Of a stretch of 64,000 bases of DNA, positions 1 to 8,983 are shown one piece after another. Below the pieces are notes generated by a model, which had not been told where the DNA came from, searched no databases, and saw only the letters and a program-made list of their open reading frames with translations. Position numbers and translations under genes: made by a program. The stretch is from Amycolatopsis palatopharyngis (GTDB lineage Bacteria; Actinomycetota; Actinomycetes; Mycobacteriales; Pseudonocardiaceae), in NCBI RefSeq assembly GCF_003385185.1, contig NZ_PQHZ01000030.1:18467-82466 (forward strand), in the 5' to 3' direction. Each line of letters starts with the position of its first letter. Within the stretch, counting starts at the first letter, position 1.

Positions 1-1145
1 TCCTCGCGGGCAACTTCCTTGTCGTTCTTCTTGGTGACCCGGTAGGTGACGATCTGCTCGCCCGGGACACCTTCTTCCTCGACCTCTTCCTCGCCCACGA
101 GCATGGACGAGTCCTCGATCTCCTTGACCGGGGGCTCGATCTCCTCGGTCTCGTTGATCACGGAGACGCCGGTGCGGCTGATGTGCACCTCGGCGCCGTC
201 GAGCAGTTTGAACTCCAGCCCGCCCTCGGCCTTGTCGTCCGCACCCAGCTTCAGGTTCAGCTCGGCGAGCAGTTCCTCGGTGGTCACCGCGGTGGTGGTG
301 AGCTGCTTCGGGTCGCTGCCGCCGTCGAAGAGCGTGATGTTCTTCAACGTCTTGACGTGCAGGGTCATGCCATCGAGGGGCACCTCGCCGCCCGGGGCGG
401 TGGAGAACCACGTGCCCTGCTTGACCAGGTCCTGCAGGCCGAGCTGACCGAGCGCCTCGCCAACGGTGGTGGCCCGTACCCAGGACTCGCGTGGGCTGCC
501 GTCCACGATGAGGTTGAGCTTGCGACCGCGCTCGAGCTTGATGACTCCGCCGTCACCGACGGCGGTCTGCGGCGAGGGTGAGAGTGCGTCGTGCGCGCCG
601 ACGGAGAGACCCGCATCGGAGAGCACCTCGCCGACGGTGTCGCCGAAGCTGCGCACGGTCTGCTGCTGGCCGTCGACGTCGACGGTCACGCTCTTGTTCA
701 TCGCGAGCGCGGCGGCACCGCCACCGGTCAGCGTGATGAGTACCGCGAGGGCCGTACCCCGGAGGAAGCGCTTCTTCCAGACCCTGGTCGCGGCCAGGAG
801 GCCGGATTCGACCGGCTCGTCCTCCTCGGCGGCCAGTCCGCGCCCTGCCCTGTCCTCGCTCGCCTCGTCGGGCACGACGATGGCGGGCAGCAGGGTGGTC
901 TCGGCGTTGATCAACCGGATGAGTTCGTCGACGTCGATGTCGGCCTCGGCCATGAGGTCGCCGGCCTGGGGGCCCAGCGCGGTGAAGACATCCTGTGGCG
1001 TGACGCGGGGGTCCGGCGAGTAGTCGAAGTAGTCGAAGTCGGCCGATCCGCTCTCGGGGCGCTCGAGGGTCGCTACACCTGCGGCGTGCGATGCGTCGGC
1101 GGAAGCGTCGAGGCGTGCGTTTGCCCGCCTGGAACTACCAGTCAC
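1..1145 (-). CDS. rpfB: Resuscitation-promoting factor RpfB-like protein (3' end outside window)
   Basis: The protein runs off the window edge, so only the N-terminal part is seen. After a cytoplasmic stretch of about 115 residues (with a FDYFDYSPDP motif) comes one membrane segment (ALAVLITLTGGGAAALAM) and then three DUF348 repeats (VTVDVDGQQQTVRSFGD, IKLERGRKLNLIVDG, LHVKTLKNITLFDGG). The visible sequence ends at the beginning of a G5 domain (EEGVPGEQIVTYRVTKKND). This order is that of RpfB, whose missing C-terminus would be the lysozyme-like domain that cleaves peptidoglycan to wake dormant cells. The GTG at 1145 has an AAAGGG ribosome site at good spacing; a GTG at 1163 is an alternative. 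tatD and metG follow the same strand upstream, as in the conserved metG-tatD-rpfB block. Confidence 0.93.
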   Translation of the reverse strand, partial: MTGSSRRANARLDASADASHAAGVATLERPESGSADFDYFDYSPDPRVTPQDVFTALGPQAGDLMAEADIDVDELIRLINAETTLLPAIVVPDEASEDRAGRGLAAEEDEPVESGLLAATRVWKKRFLRGTALAVLITLTGGGAAALAMNKSVTVDVDGQQQTVRSFGDTVGEVLSDAGLSVGAHDALSPSPQTAVGDGGVIKLERGRKLNLIVDGSPRESWVRATTVGEALGQLGLQDLVKQGTWFSTAPGGEVPLDGMTLHVKTLKNITLFDGGSDPKQLTTTAVTTEELLAELNLKLGADDKAEGGLEFKLLDGAEVHISRTGVSVINETEEIEPPVKEIEDSSMLVGEEEVEEEGVPGEQIVTYRVTKKNDKEVARE

Positions 1146-1452
1146 TGGGTCGATCCCTTTCACCAAGAGGCCGTTGCCTTCATCCCGGCGCGCAGGTTCA
1201 CACGCACCGGACCTTCGGGCTCCCGCAGCCAGCGCCATCCCTCATGAGACCGGAACCTTCCCGGCATCACTTCCCCGACGTGCACTGACGTGACTGTGGG
1301 CGTGTCACTCGCGGCTCGGTGTCGAGCAACGAGGGGCACGATCACGGGACAGTAACGAAGGCCGGCGGGTTGCGCAAACACCCCCCGGAGTGTCGTGACG
1401 TTCGTCACTCCACCGGGTAGGCGCTTGACCTTCCCCGAATGTCGCAACGTGA
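1146..1452 (-). promoter_or_regulatory. rpfB upstream region, no gene seen
   Basis: This 307-base gap separates tatD from rpfB and must hold the rpfB promoter. A perfect inverted repeat GTGACG-tt-CGTCAC lies at 1395-1408 and further GTGAC/GTCAC words are scattered through it. No convincing riboswitch fold or open frame was recognised. Confidence 0.4.
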
Positions 1453-2283
1453 TCAACACGCCGTAACCGAGTTCAGCCGAAAGACCCGGTCAGCCGTTGT
1501 GTCGACCGATCTGGCCACCTGCTCGACGAGCTCGCCGCGCAACTCGGCGAGTCCTCGGACGGTGTACGCGGCGCAGTAGGGCTCGTTCGGCCTGCCCCGG
1601 AACGGATGCGGCGTCAGGAACGGCGCGTCGGTCTCCACCAGGAACTGCCCCTCGGGCACCAGTTTGGCGGCTTCCTGCAGCTCCCGGGCATTACGGAAGG
1701 TGACCGGACCTGCGAACGAGAGCACATAGCCAGCATCGACGCACCTGCGGGCGATATCGGCATCACCGGAGAAGCAGTGGAACACCACATCCTCCGGGGC
1801 ACCCTCCTCCGCCAGAATGCGCAGCACGTCCTCGTGTGCGTCCCGGTCGTGGATCATCAGCGGCTTACCGAGGCGCTTGGCGAGATCGATGTGCCAGCGG
1901 AACGCCTCCTGCTGCGCATCCGCGGGGGAGTAGTCCCAGTAGTAGTCCAAACCGGTCTCCCCGACCGCTACCACCCGAGGTCCCGCCGCCAGTCGCTCCA
2001 CTTCGGAACGCTCGGCCGCACCGAACTCCTTGGTGCGGGTGGGATGCACGGCCACCGCCGCGAAAACCCGGGAGTCCCAGGTGGACGCCTCGACAGCCCA
2101 GCGCGCGGCGGCCAGGTCGTCGGCGACAGTCACCACCCTGCACACCCCGGCTGCTTCCGCCCGGTCGACCATCGCCCTGACATCCTCGGCGGTGGTAGCG
2201 CCACAGGCGTCCATATGAGTATGCGAGTCGACCACCGGCACCGGGAGTGGCTCCGGCACCGGTGGCAGTTCAGCCTTGCTCAA
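1453..2283 (-). CDS. tatD: TatD family metal-dependent hydrolase
   Basis: A 276-residue protein of the TatD/YcfH family, metal-dependent DNases of the amidohydrolase fold. Metal ligands are visible in order: DSHTHMD near residue 20, VGETGLDYYWD near 107, MIHDRD near 143, VFHCFSG near 170 and ETDAPFL near 220. The length matches the family. The only start that gives the full N-terminus is a TTG at 2283, which overlaps the end of metG by 14 bases, so the two are probably translated together. rpfB follows after about 300 bases. Confidence 0.92.
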   Translation of the reverse strand: MSKAELPPVPEPLPVPVVDSHTHMDACGATTAEDVRAMVDRAEAAGVCRVVTVADDLAAARWAVEASTWDSRVFAAVAVHPTRTKEFGAAERSEVERLAAGPRVVAVGETGLDYYWDYSPADAQQEAFRWHIDLAKRLGKPLMIHDRDAHEDVLRILAEEGAPEDVVFHCFSGDADIARRCVDAGYVLSFAGPVTFRNARELQEAAKLVPEGQFLVETDAPFLTPHPFRGRPNEPYCAAYTVRGLAELRGELVEQVARSVDTTADRVFRLNSVTAC

Positions 2284-4066
2284 TGGGTGCCCATTCCGGC
2301 CCGGTCTCGCCCAGCTTCGGATCGAGTTTGGCGAACAGCGGCGACGGCTTGGCCAGTGGCCTGCCGACCTCGATCGGCTGCGACTCCCAGCGGGCCTGCT
2401 CGGCCGCGTAGTCGCCGGTGAGGATGGGGTTCGTCCTCCCGGGGATGTCGAGGTCCTCGACCTCCTGCAACTCCGGCTGCGCGGCCCAGATCCCGCTGCC
2501 GCCGAGCGCTTCGTGCACCTTCTGTGCCGAATGCGGCAGGAACGGGGTGAGCAGGGTGTTCGCGTCCGATACGACCTGCAGCGCCGTGTGCAGCACGCTG
2601 TCGCGGCGCTCTGGGTCGTCCTTGAGCTTCCACGGCTCCTGGTCGGAGAGGTACTTGTTCGCCGCGGAGACCACCCGCATCGCCTCGCTCGCGGCCTGTT
2701 TGAAGCGGGAGCGCTGCAGGTGCGCCCCCACGGTGTCGAACGCGGCCCGGGAGAGCGCCTTGAGCTCCTCGTCGGCCTGCCTCGGCACCTGTGGCGTCGG
2801 GACGGCTCCGTTGTTCTTGTGGGCCATCGAGATCGAGCGGTTCACCAGGTTGCCCCACTCGTTGGCCAGCTCGAAGTTCGTCCTGCGCACGAACTCCTCC
2901 CAGGTGAAGTCCGTGTCCTGGGTCTCCGGCCCGCCCACCGTGATGAAGTAGCGCAGCGTGTCCGGACCGAACTCGCGGAGGAAGTCGTTCACATAGATGA
3001 CCGTGCCGCGCGAGGTGGAGAACTTCGACCCGCTCATCGTGAGGAACTCACTGGAGACGATCTCGTCAGGCAGTGCCAGCTGGCCGTAGGGCCCTGGCTC
3101 ACCGCCGTTGTCGCCGTGACCGTTGTGCCCGAGCAGCAGCGCGGGCCAGATCTGGGCGTGGAAGGTGATGTTGTCCTTGCCCATGAAGTAGTAGCCGCGG
3201 GCATCCGGATTGGTCCACCACTCCTGCCAGGCGTCGGGGTCGCCGGAGCGGCGCGCCCACTCGACACTGGCGGAGAAGTAGCCGATCACCGCGTCGAACC
3301 AGACGTAGAACCGCTTCAGCGGCTCCTCGCGCCACCCGTCGAGCGGGATCTTCACGCCCCAGTCGAGGTCACGGGTGATCGGGCGGGGCCGCATGTCGTC
3401 CACCAGGTTCCTGGTGAAGTTCAGGACGTTGGACCGCCAGTCGGTCTTGGTCGAGAGCCACTTGCCCAGGGTGTTGGTGAAAGCGGGCAGGTCCAGGAAG
3501 AGGTGCTCGGTCTCGACGAACTTCGGCGTCTCGCCGTTGATCCTGGAGACCGGCCGGATCAGGTCGGCGGCGTCGAGCTGGTTACCGCAGTTGTCGCACT
3601 GGTCGCCCCGGGCACCGTCGTAACCACAGATCGGGCAGGTGCCCTCGATGTAGCGGTCGGGCAGGGTCCGGCCGGTCGAGGGGCTCACCGCCCCCTTCGT
3701 GGTCCTCGGTACGACGTAGCCGTTGCGGTGCAGCGCGAGGAAGATCTGCTGGGTGACATCGGCATGGTTGCCGGTCGTGGTCCTGGTGAACAGGTCGTAG
3801 CTGAGCCCGAGACCGTGCAGGTCCTGGCCGATCTGCCGGGTGTACTTGTCCGCCGTCTCCTGCGGTGTCAGGCCTTCCTTGTCGGCCTGCACCAGGATCG
3901 GAGTGCCGTGCTCGTCGGTGCCGCTGACCATGAGCACCCGGTTGCCGGCCATTCGCTGGTAACGGGAGAAGACATCGGAGGGGACGCCGAACCCGGACAC
4001 GTGGCCGATGTGGCGGGGGCCGTTGGCGTAGGGCCAGGCCACCGCGGTCAACACAGGGGTGCTCAT
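2270..4066 (-). CDS. metG: Methionyl-tRNA synthetase
   Basis: Class I aminoacyl-tRNA synthetase of 598 residues charging tRNA-Met in the cytoplasm. The ATP-binding HIGH sequence appears in NGPRHIGHVSG near residue 16, a four-cysteine zinc knuckle in CPICGYDGARGDQCDNCG near 144-161, and the KMSKS-type loop as SGSKFSTSRG near residue 345. The anticodon-binding helical domain follows (ANEWGNLVNRS onward). There is no C-terminal dimerisation extension. It overlaps tatD downstream. The 287-base gap upstream is shared with the divergent GH25-like gene. Confidence 0.97.
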   Translation of the reverse strand: MSTPVLTAVAWPYANGPRHIGHVSGFGVPSDVFSRYQRMAGNRVLMVSGTDEHGTPILVQADKEGLTPQETADKYTRQIGQDLHGLGLSYDLFTRTTTGNHADVTQQIFLALHRNGYVVPRTTKGAVSPSTGRTLPDRYIEGTCPICGYDGARGDQCDNCGNQLDAADLIRPVSRINGETPKFVETEHLFLDLPAFTNTLGKWLSTKTDWRSNVLNFTRNLVDDMRPRPITRDLDWGVKIPLDGWREEPLKRFYVWFDAVIGYFSASVEWARRSGDPDAWQEWWTNPDARGYYFMGKDNITFHAQIWPALLLGHNGHGDNGGEPGPYGQLALPDEIVSSEFLTMSGSKFSTSRGTVIYVNDFLREFGPDTLRYFITVGGPETQDTDFTWEEFVRRTNFELANEWGNLVNRSISMAHKNNGAVPTPQVPRQADEELKALSRAAFDTVGAHLQRSRFKQAASEAMRVVSAANKYLSDQEPWKLKDDPERRDSVLHTALQVVSDANTLLTPFLPHSAQKVHEALGGSGIWAAQPELQEVEDLDIPGRTNPILTGDYAAEQARWESQPIEVGRPLAKPSPLFAKLDPKLGETGPEWAPIEQG

Positions 4067-4296
4067 GCCTGTTTAGCCTACGGATAGCGTCCCAGCCATT
4101 TTTCACGAGGGAGCGGACACGACGGGGCCAGCCGCGATCTACCGGATGCGGCTGAGCCAGATCGGGCCGGCCCTGACCTGGCGTGGCTGATCTTCGCGGG
4201 GACCGTTGCTGGAAAAGATCGTCGAGAACACCCCCGGCCTTCCGCCTGCCGGCGTCTGGCCAATCCTGATCGGACGGGACAGTCGGATACCGATTG

Positions 4297-4339
4297 TCCC
4301 TGTTGGCGCGTTTGTCCCGCCGGGACGCGCCAACAGGGA
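4297..4339. promoter_or_regulatory. Long inverted repeat in leader of the GH25-like gene
   Basis: Perfect 15-base arms TCCCTGTTGGCGCGT (4297-4311) and ACGCGCCAACAGGGA (4325-4339) enclose a 13-base loop. The loop holds GTCCC/GGGAC, which could form an alternative hairpin. The repeat ends 14 bases before the likely ATG at 4354. This position suits an operator or attenuator better than a terminator for metG, which is transcribed away from it; no T-run follows. Confidence 0.55.
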
Positions 4340-4353
4340 TAGTCTCGCAGGCA

Positions 4354-4935
4354 ATGACCATGCAAGACCCCGCGCGCGGGATCAATCTGACCCACCACGA
4401 AGCCGTGGACGACTGGAACGTCGTCCGCGCCGGTGGCGTGAACTTCGCGAGTATCACGATCACCGAGAGCGCCAACTGGAGCGATCCAGCGGCCGCCCGG
4501 AACCTCTCCGGTGCTCAGGAGGCCGGGCTGCACACTGGCGCCCGGCACTTCGCCCGCCCCGGCGGGGCACAGGATCAGGCCGCGCACTTCGCCCGGATCG
4601 CCAAACCGCTCGGCGCATTCGCACCTGGAGCGCTGGCGCCAGCACTGGATGTTCGCGTGGAAGGGGTCGACGACCGGTTCATCCGGAGCTGGATCAAGAC
4701 AGTGCGCCAGGCGGCAGGTGTCCGGCGTGTACTGGTCTACGCCGACTTCGAACAATGGTCACACGCGTTTCATCCGGACAAGTGGGCGGATTCCGAGGTG
4801 GTGCTCTGGCTGGCTCGGCATAACGGAATCCCCGGAAGGCCGGGCTGGTTCCACGCACGACTCGGGCTGCACCAGCACGAGCACGGGCGCGACGCGCTCG
4901 TCTACCCCTTCACGCTGACCGACGTACTGCTCTAG
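4354..4935 (+). CDS. GH25-like protein with degenerate active site
   Basis: A 193-residue protein with the plan of glycoside hydrolase family 25 muramidases (TIM-like barrel): GINLTHHEAVDDW at the first strand, FASITITES, AGLHTGARHFARP, PALDV and a C-terminal strand. Compared with the known family, the first catalytic Asp (GxDxSH) is Asn here and the DxE pair near residue 92 is DVR, so the general acid Glu is missing. There is no signal peptide. It is probably a non-catalytic relative or has changed substrate. Start is ATG 4354 or 4360, with weak ribosome sites for both. Its stop overlaps the convergent DUF4185 gene by four bases. Confidence 0.7.
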   Translation: MTMQDPARGINLTHHEAVDDWNVVRAGGVNFASITITESANWSDPAAARNLSGAQEAGLHTGARHFARPGGAQDQAAHFARIAKPLGAFAPGALAPALDVRVEGVDDRFIRSWIKTVRQAAGVRRVLVYADFEQWSHAFHPDKWADSEVVLWLARHNGIPGRPGWFHARLGLHQHEHGRDALVYPFTLTDVLL

Positions 4936-5936
4936 CCGTGTCGTTCCGTCAGCCTGCTGCGCATCAGGAAAACGTTGTACGGCCCCCACTGCGAAAGCAG
5001 GAAGTAGATGTCTGGTCCGTCCAGCGCCCACGGGTGTAGGTAACCGCCGTAAAGCGCGGGATAGTCCCTGCCGGACACGATGACCTCGCCTGCCGACCAC
5101 GGTCCGGTCAACTCGTCGGAGGTGCGCAGCACGATGGCGGCCCTGTCCTCGTCCAGATGCATCGCCATCCAGCATCCGAAATGGACGTTGTACACGACGG
5201 AGAGCTCCCCCACGGGTCCGTCGAGCACCGGTGCGGCCGACGACTCGCGATCGGCCCAGTCCCGGCCGGTCCAGTACTCGTAGGCCGACGACTGCAGAAT
5301 GTCCGCCGTGGACACTCTGGCGAGGTACCCGGGGCCGAACCGCCCCTGTGTCGTGCCGAACAGGTAGACATGTTCGCCGGAACGGGCGAAGGCGCCGATC
5401 TGGAATCGGCTGTTCTTGCCCCATTTGTTGGGCCACCGGGCGGAACGTGGTTTGTCCCAGGTGATGCCGCCGTCGCCGGAGACGGCCACGCCCGCGTAGT
5501 TGGTGCGCCAGGTTCCTGGCCTGCCCCACTCACGCACCGACATGTAGTGCACGAAATGGCGACCGTCGACAGCGATGCCACCGTTCGGGATGATCGTCGC
5601 CTCGCGACCGCTGCCCGAGGTGATGACCTGTGCAGCACCACCGTCCGCGCGCGACACGACGTCGTCGAGCAGCAGTCCCTGATCCAGATCCCGGTTGCTG
5701 GAGAACGCCAGGACGTTGCACCGCCAGTCCGCGTCCGGTGGCCCCGCGCCGTCACCACCCCAGCCACGGCCGTAGGTGTCGCCGAAGAGCACGAACACTC
5801 TGCCGTCCCCGCCGTCCCAGAGGATGCCGAGGTCGGTCGCGTGGATACCGAACCGTTCGTCGGTGCGGCTCGCCGAACCGGCTCCCGTCACCGTGGCGAT
5901 CTGTGTGGTCGCTTCCGGCACCAATAGAGCAGCCAT
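4932..5936 (-). CDS. DUF4185 domain protein (GH183-like, possible endo-D-arabinanase)
   Basis: 334 residues covering one DUF4185 domain, a five-bladed beta-propeller-like glycosidase fold. Characteristic pieces are TDLGILWDGGDGRVFVLFGD near residue 33, YMSVREWG, the blade motif SGDGGITWDKP and YGGYLHPWALDG near the end. Members of this family include endo-D-arabinanases (GH183) acting on mycobacterial-type arabinogalactan, the wall polymer this type of organism also makes. No signal peptide is visible, which argues for a cytoplasmic role or a missed start; activity is inference. It meets the GH25-like gene tail to tail. Confidence 0.75.
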   Translation of the reverse strand: MAALLVPEATTQIATVTGAGSASRTDERFGIHATDLGILWDGGDGRVFVLFGDTYGRGWGGDGAGPPDADWRCNVLAFSSNRDLDQGLLLDDVVSRADGGAAQVITSGSGREATIIPNGGIAVDGRHFVHYMSVREWGRPGTWRTNYAGVAVSGDGGITWDKPRSARWPNKWGKNSRFQIGAFARSGEHVYLFGTTQGRFGPGYLARVSTADILQSSAYEYWTGRDWADRESSAAPVLDGPVGELSVVYNVHFGCWMAMHLDEDRAAIVLRTSDELTGPWSAGEVIVSGRDYPALYGGYLHPWALDGPDIYFLLSQWGPYNVFLMRSRLTERHG

Positions 5937-5989
5937 GCCGCGAGGCTACCCAGCGATCGCCCGGCTCGCCGGGCGGCGAGGTCGCGGCT

Positions 5990-7174
5990 TCATACCTGGA
6001 TTCCGGCCCATCGGGCGAATCGGGCGAGCGAATCCGTCGTGCGTCGGTCGGCGTTCGCCAAGGCACGAACCGTCTCCCGCACGGCCGGATGGTGGCGGGT
6101 GTTGTGCGGGGCGACCCGGCGAGCGAGGTTCAGTTGCTCCAGCGCTTCCGCACGACCACCGTGCAGGGCCCACGCCCTGGCCATGTCGATGTGATGGTGA
6201 CCGACCCGCTCCGGCCGACGTGGATCGACAACCCGCACCTGCGCGGCGCGATCCACGGCTTCCGTGCCGTCGTAGTACTCCACGGGCACCGCGCACCAGT
6301 GCACGGCGATGTTCATCGCGCTGGCGTCGATGTTGAAGTACGGCGTCTCGGGCGGCCGGAACTGTTTCGCCAGCGCCCTGGCTTCGTCGAGAAAACCGTC
6401 AGCCTGCTGCCGATCGCCCACCCGCGCTGCGAGCACGGCAGCGCGCAGGTTCAGTTGCACGGTCAGCGCGCGACCCGCTGGCCGGGTGTCGACGTGCTCG
6501 CGGGCGCGGGTGATGACACGGAGCCCGGAGGCGTACTCGCCGTGCTGGAGATGACCGCTGGACCGGTGATAGGCGCTGATCGCGATGCGCAACGGATCGC
6601 CCGTTTCCGGCGCGAGCCGGATGTGGCGTTCGGACGCGACGGCGGCGAGGTCCGCCTGGCGGAAGCGACCGGCCACGGTGGCCGTCATCCGGTACGCGTC
6701 GTGCAACGCCGCTCGCGCCCGTTGCCCGGAATGTCCGGGCTGCTCGGCCAGCACATACAACTGGTGGAGCAGGTTCGGCAACTCGTGCGCGGCCATCGCG
6801 TACCGGAGTCCGTACACATTGTGGACGGCGGCGCCGAGACGGTCGATGACCGTCCTCAACGACAGCGACGTTCCCTCGGGAGCGGGATCGTCGTACGCGT
6901 CGAGCGCGGTACGCAGCGCGCCGAGGTTGGCGAGTTCGCCTGCGGGCTGTTCCACGATCTCCCGCTCGTCTGTGCCATAGAGGTGCGACGGACGTATTCC
7001 GAGCGCCTGCGCTGCACCGGCGACGAATGCCGCGCTCGGCGGAAGGGAGCCCTGCTCGACCCTTTTCACGAGCGACAACGAGAAGTGTGCACGAGCGGCA
7101 AGTTGATGCTGCGTGAGTCCTCGCAGTTTGCGGAGTTGTCGCAGTCGGTCACCGACGCCGACTTGCTCAGCCAT
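5990..7174 (-). CDS. XRE family regulator with TPR-like C-terminal region
   Basis: 394 residues. An N-terminal helix-turn-helix (GDRLRQLRKLRGLTQHQLAA, then FSLSLVKRVEQGSLPPS) is followed by about 300 residues of helical repeats (ALHDAYRMTATVAGRFRQAD, ALTVQLNLRAAVLAARVGD and others). This is the common actinomycete XRE/TPR regulator type. The ATG at 7174 is preferred over a further upstream frame because it directly precedes the HTH and has a GGGG-type site. It is divergent from the small gene at 7270. Confidence 0.85.
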   Translation of the reverse strand: MAEQVGVGDRLRQLRKLRGLTQHQLAARAHFSLSLVKRVEQGSLPPSAAFVAGAAQALGIRPSHLYGTDEREIVEQPAGELANLGALRTALDAYDDPAPEGTSLSLRTVIDRLGAAVHNVYGLRYAMAAHELPNLLHQLYVLAEQPGHSGQRARAALHDAYRMTATVAGRFRQADLAAVASERHIRLAPETGDPLRIAISAYHRSSGHLQHGEYASGLRVITRAREHVDTRPAGRALTVQLNLRAAVLAARVGDRQQADGFLDEARALAKQFRPPETPYFNIDASAMNIAVHWCAVPVEYYDGTEAVDRAAQVRVVDPRRPERVGHHHIDMARAWALHGGRAEALEQLNLARRVAPHNTRHHPAVRETVRALANADRRTTDSLARFARWAGIQV

Positions 7175-7269
7175 CGTTACCCCGCTCGCGGTTGTCCCTT
7201 CGCTCTCCCTCCAGCCTCCCATACGGCGGCACCCTGCGACATGTCCAAGACCAACGAACGGAGCAGTGC

Positions 7270-7515
7270 ATGTTCTGGACAGACAGAGTGCGCGGACTGG
7301 CTATTCGGCGGGTCGACCCGCCCCTGGTCGACCGTCCGGTCATCGGCGGCTTGCGACATCGCACGAGAACAGTCGTCCCACTTCTCGACAACGCGGTGCC
7401 GCGGCTGCTGTGCGGCCTTGAGTATCCGGAGAGAACCAATCGTCGTTCACCGCATATCTACGACTGCCACGCCTGTGAGGACGTGCACCGCGAACGCAGG
7501 GACGGGCCACAGTGA
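7270..7515 (+). CDS. Hypothetical 81-residue protein
   Basis: Not recognised. It starts MFWTDRVRGLAIRRVDPP, is rich in Arg, and ends with a possible metal-binding stretch HIYDCHACEDVHRERR (CxxC plus His). A GGAG ribosome site lies six bases before the ATG, and third-position GC is high, both supporting a real gene. It is divergent from the XRE/TPR regulator, an arrangement in which such regulators often sit next to a small partner gene. Confidence 0.5.
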   Translation: MFWTDRVRGLAIRRVDPPLVDRPVIGGLRHRTRTVVPLLDNAVPRLLCGLEYPERTNRRSPHIYDCHACEDVHRERRDGPQ

Positions 7516-7662
7516 TCGAGCGCGACAGAGAACTCCTCACCCGCCCGGGCGGCCGAACGCGACGCCGTAGTCGTTCAGGGAGAGGTGCTGGTTCCGCCCC
7601 CAGCCCGCTGATCGCGCTTCGACCGTAGGGGCCGAAGGTCGCCAAGGCGGTAAGGCGACAAT

Positions 7663-8967
7663 GTGGACATGCGGTTGGTGCGCAGGTCGCTGCGCTCGGA
7701 GATCTCCCCGGAACGGGCGCTGCTCCTGCTCGAGGCGCGCGCTCGTGCCCGCGGCCTGCCCGCGCCCGCAGCCCTGTCCGGCGAGTGGTTCGCCTCCCGG
7801 GCGGTACTCGTGCCCAGCCTCGCGACCTCACCGCTCGACAACGCCGAACACGCCTTCGCCGCCGTCGCCCGGCAGGTCACCGTGGAGCCCGCCTCCGTCG
7901 GTGATGCCGTCGGCGGCGGCTGGTTCGGTTACCTCTCCTACCAGCTCAGCGACCCGGCACGCCGCATCGCACCCCTGCCCGCCGCCGTCGGCGGCTGGGC
8001 CGATCACGTGCTACGTCTCGACGCGCGGTCGCAGTGGTGGTTCGAAGCTCTCGTACCGGCGGACGAGCCGGAGCCCGCCGGCCTCGCGGACGAGCTGGAG
8101 GAGTTACTCGCCGGACCGGTCCCCATTCCTAACGGCTGGACCTCCACACGGCTGTCCCGGCCGGACTCGGCCCTGCACGAGGACGCGGTGCGCGCCTGCG
8201 TACGGGCCATCGAGGCAGGCGAGCTGTTCCAGGCCAACATCTGCAGCCGGTTCGGGAGCACCTTCGACGGCTGCCCCGCAGAGCTGTTCGCCGAGGGTGT
8301 CCGGCGCATGCGCCCCCGGCGTGCGGCCTACCTGTCGGGCGAATGGGGTGCCGTCGCCTCGCTTTCGCCCGAACTGTTCCTCGCCCGCTCCGGTAGAACC
8401 GTCCGCTCGACACCGATCAAAGGGACGCTGCCACGGCGTGGTCCCGGCGACGACCTGCTGGCCGCCCGCCTGCGCGAGTCCACCAAGGACGTCGCCGAGA
8501 ACGTGATGATCACCGATCTGGTCCGCAACGACCTGGGTCGCGTCTGCGAAACCGGCAGCGTGCACGTTCCCGACCTGCTCACCGTCACCCCCGCGCCCGG
8601 CGTATGGCACTTGGAGTCCACGGTGGAAGGCACCCTGTCCGGCGGGAAGGACGACGCCGACCTACTGCGCGCCACCTTTCCGCCGGGCTCCGTCACCGGA
8701 GCGCCGAAGCTGCGTGCGCTCGACCTCATCGCCGAACTGGAGCCGGTGGCACGCGGGGTCTACACCGGAGCGGTCGGCATGGTGTCACCGGTCGCGGGCC
8801 TCGAGTTCAATGTCGCCATTCGTACGTTCGAGCTGCACAATGGCCGCGTCTTCCTCGGGGTCGGTGGTGGTATCACCGCCGAGTCCGACCCGGCATCGGA
8901 GTGGCAGGAATGCCTGCACAAAGCGGCTCCACTCGAGGATCTCCTGCGAACGCCGCCTCGTCCCTAG
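7663..8967 (+). CDS. pabB: Aminodeoxychorismate synthase component I
   Basis: 434 residues of the chorismate-binding family. Signature pieces are GGGWFGYLSYQLSD near 85, AGELFQANICSRF, a KGTLPRRGPGDD loop, ENVMITDLVRNDLGRVCE, PPGSVTGAPK and GVGGGITAESDPASEWQE at the end. With the glutamine amidotransferase PabA it makes aminodeoxychorismate for folate. The KGT sequence and the neighbourhood (pabB near rsmI, pmt and metG in mycobacteria) favour PabB over TrpE. The GTG at 7663 has AAGG seven bases upstream; the ATG at 7669 is an alternative. Confidence 0.9.
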   Translation: MDMRLVRRSLRSEISPERALLLLEARARARGLPAPAALSGEWFASRAVLVPSLATSPLDNAEHAFAAVARQVTVEPASVGDAVGGGWFGYLSYQLSDPARRIAPLPAAVGGWADHVLRLDARSQWWFEALVPADEPEPAGLADELEELLAGPVPIPNGWTSTRLSRPDSALHEDAVRACVRAIEAGELFQANICSRFGSTFDGCPAELFAEGVRRMRPRRAAYLSGEWGAVASLSPELFLARSGRTVRSTPIKGTLPRRGPGDDLLAARLRESTKDVAENVMITDLVRNDLGRVCETGSVHVPDLLTVTPAPGVWHLESTVEGTLSGGKDDADLLRATFPPGSVTGAPKLRALDLIAELEPVARGVYTGAVGMVSPVAGLEFNVAIRTFELHNGRVFLGVGGGITAESDPASEWQECLHKAAPLEDLLRTPPRP

Positions 8968-8983
8968 GCTCCGTCGAGACGCA

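Noticed and set aside
1146..1452. c-di-AMP (ydaO) riboswitch upstream of rpfB
   Set aside because: Such riboswitches precede some actinobacterial rpf genes, but I could not find the conserved core sequences here.
2276..4087. Long open frame (603 residues) on the + strand opposite metG
   Set aside because: The metG product has all family motifs; the + frame is a GC-driven shadow rich in Arg, Val, Gly and has no recognisable domain.
5630..7570. 646-residue + strand frame across the XRE regulator and its neighbours
   Set aside because: It spans two genes and gaps, lacks any domain and has shadow-like composition; the minus-strand XRE/TPR protein is the real gene.
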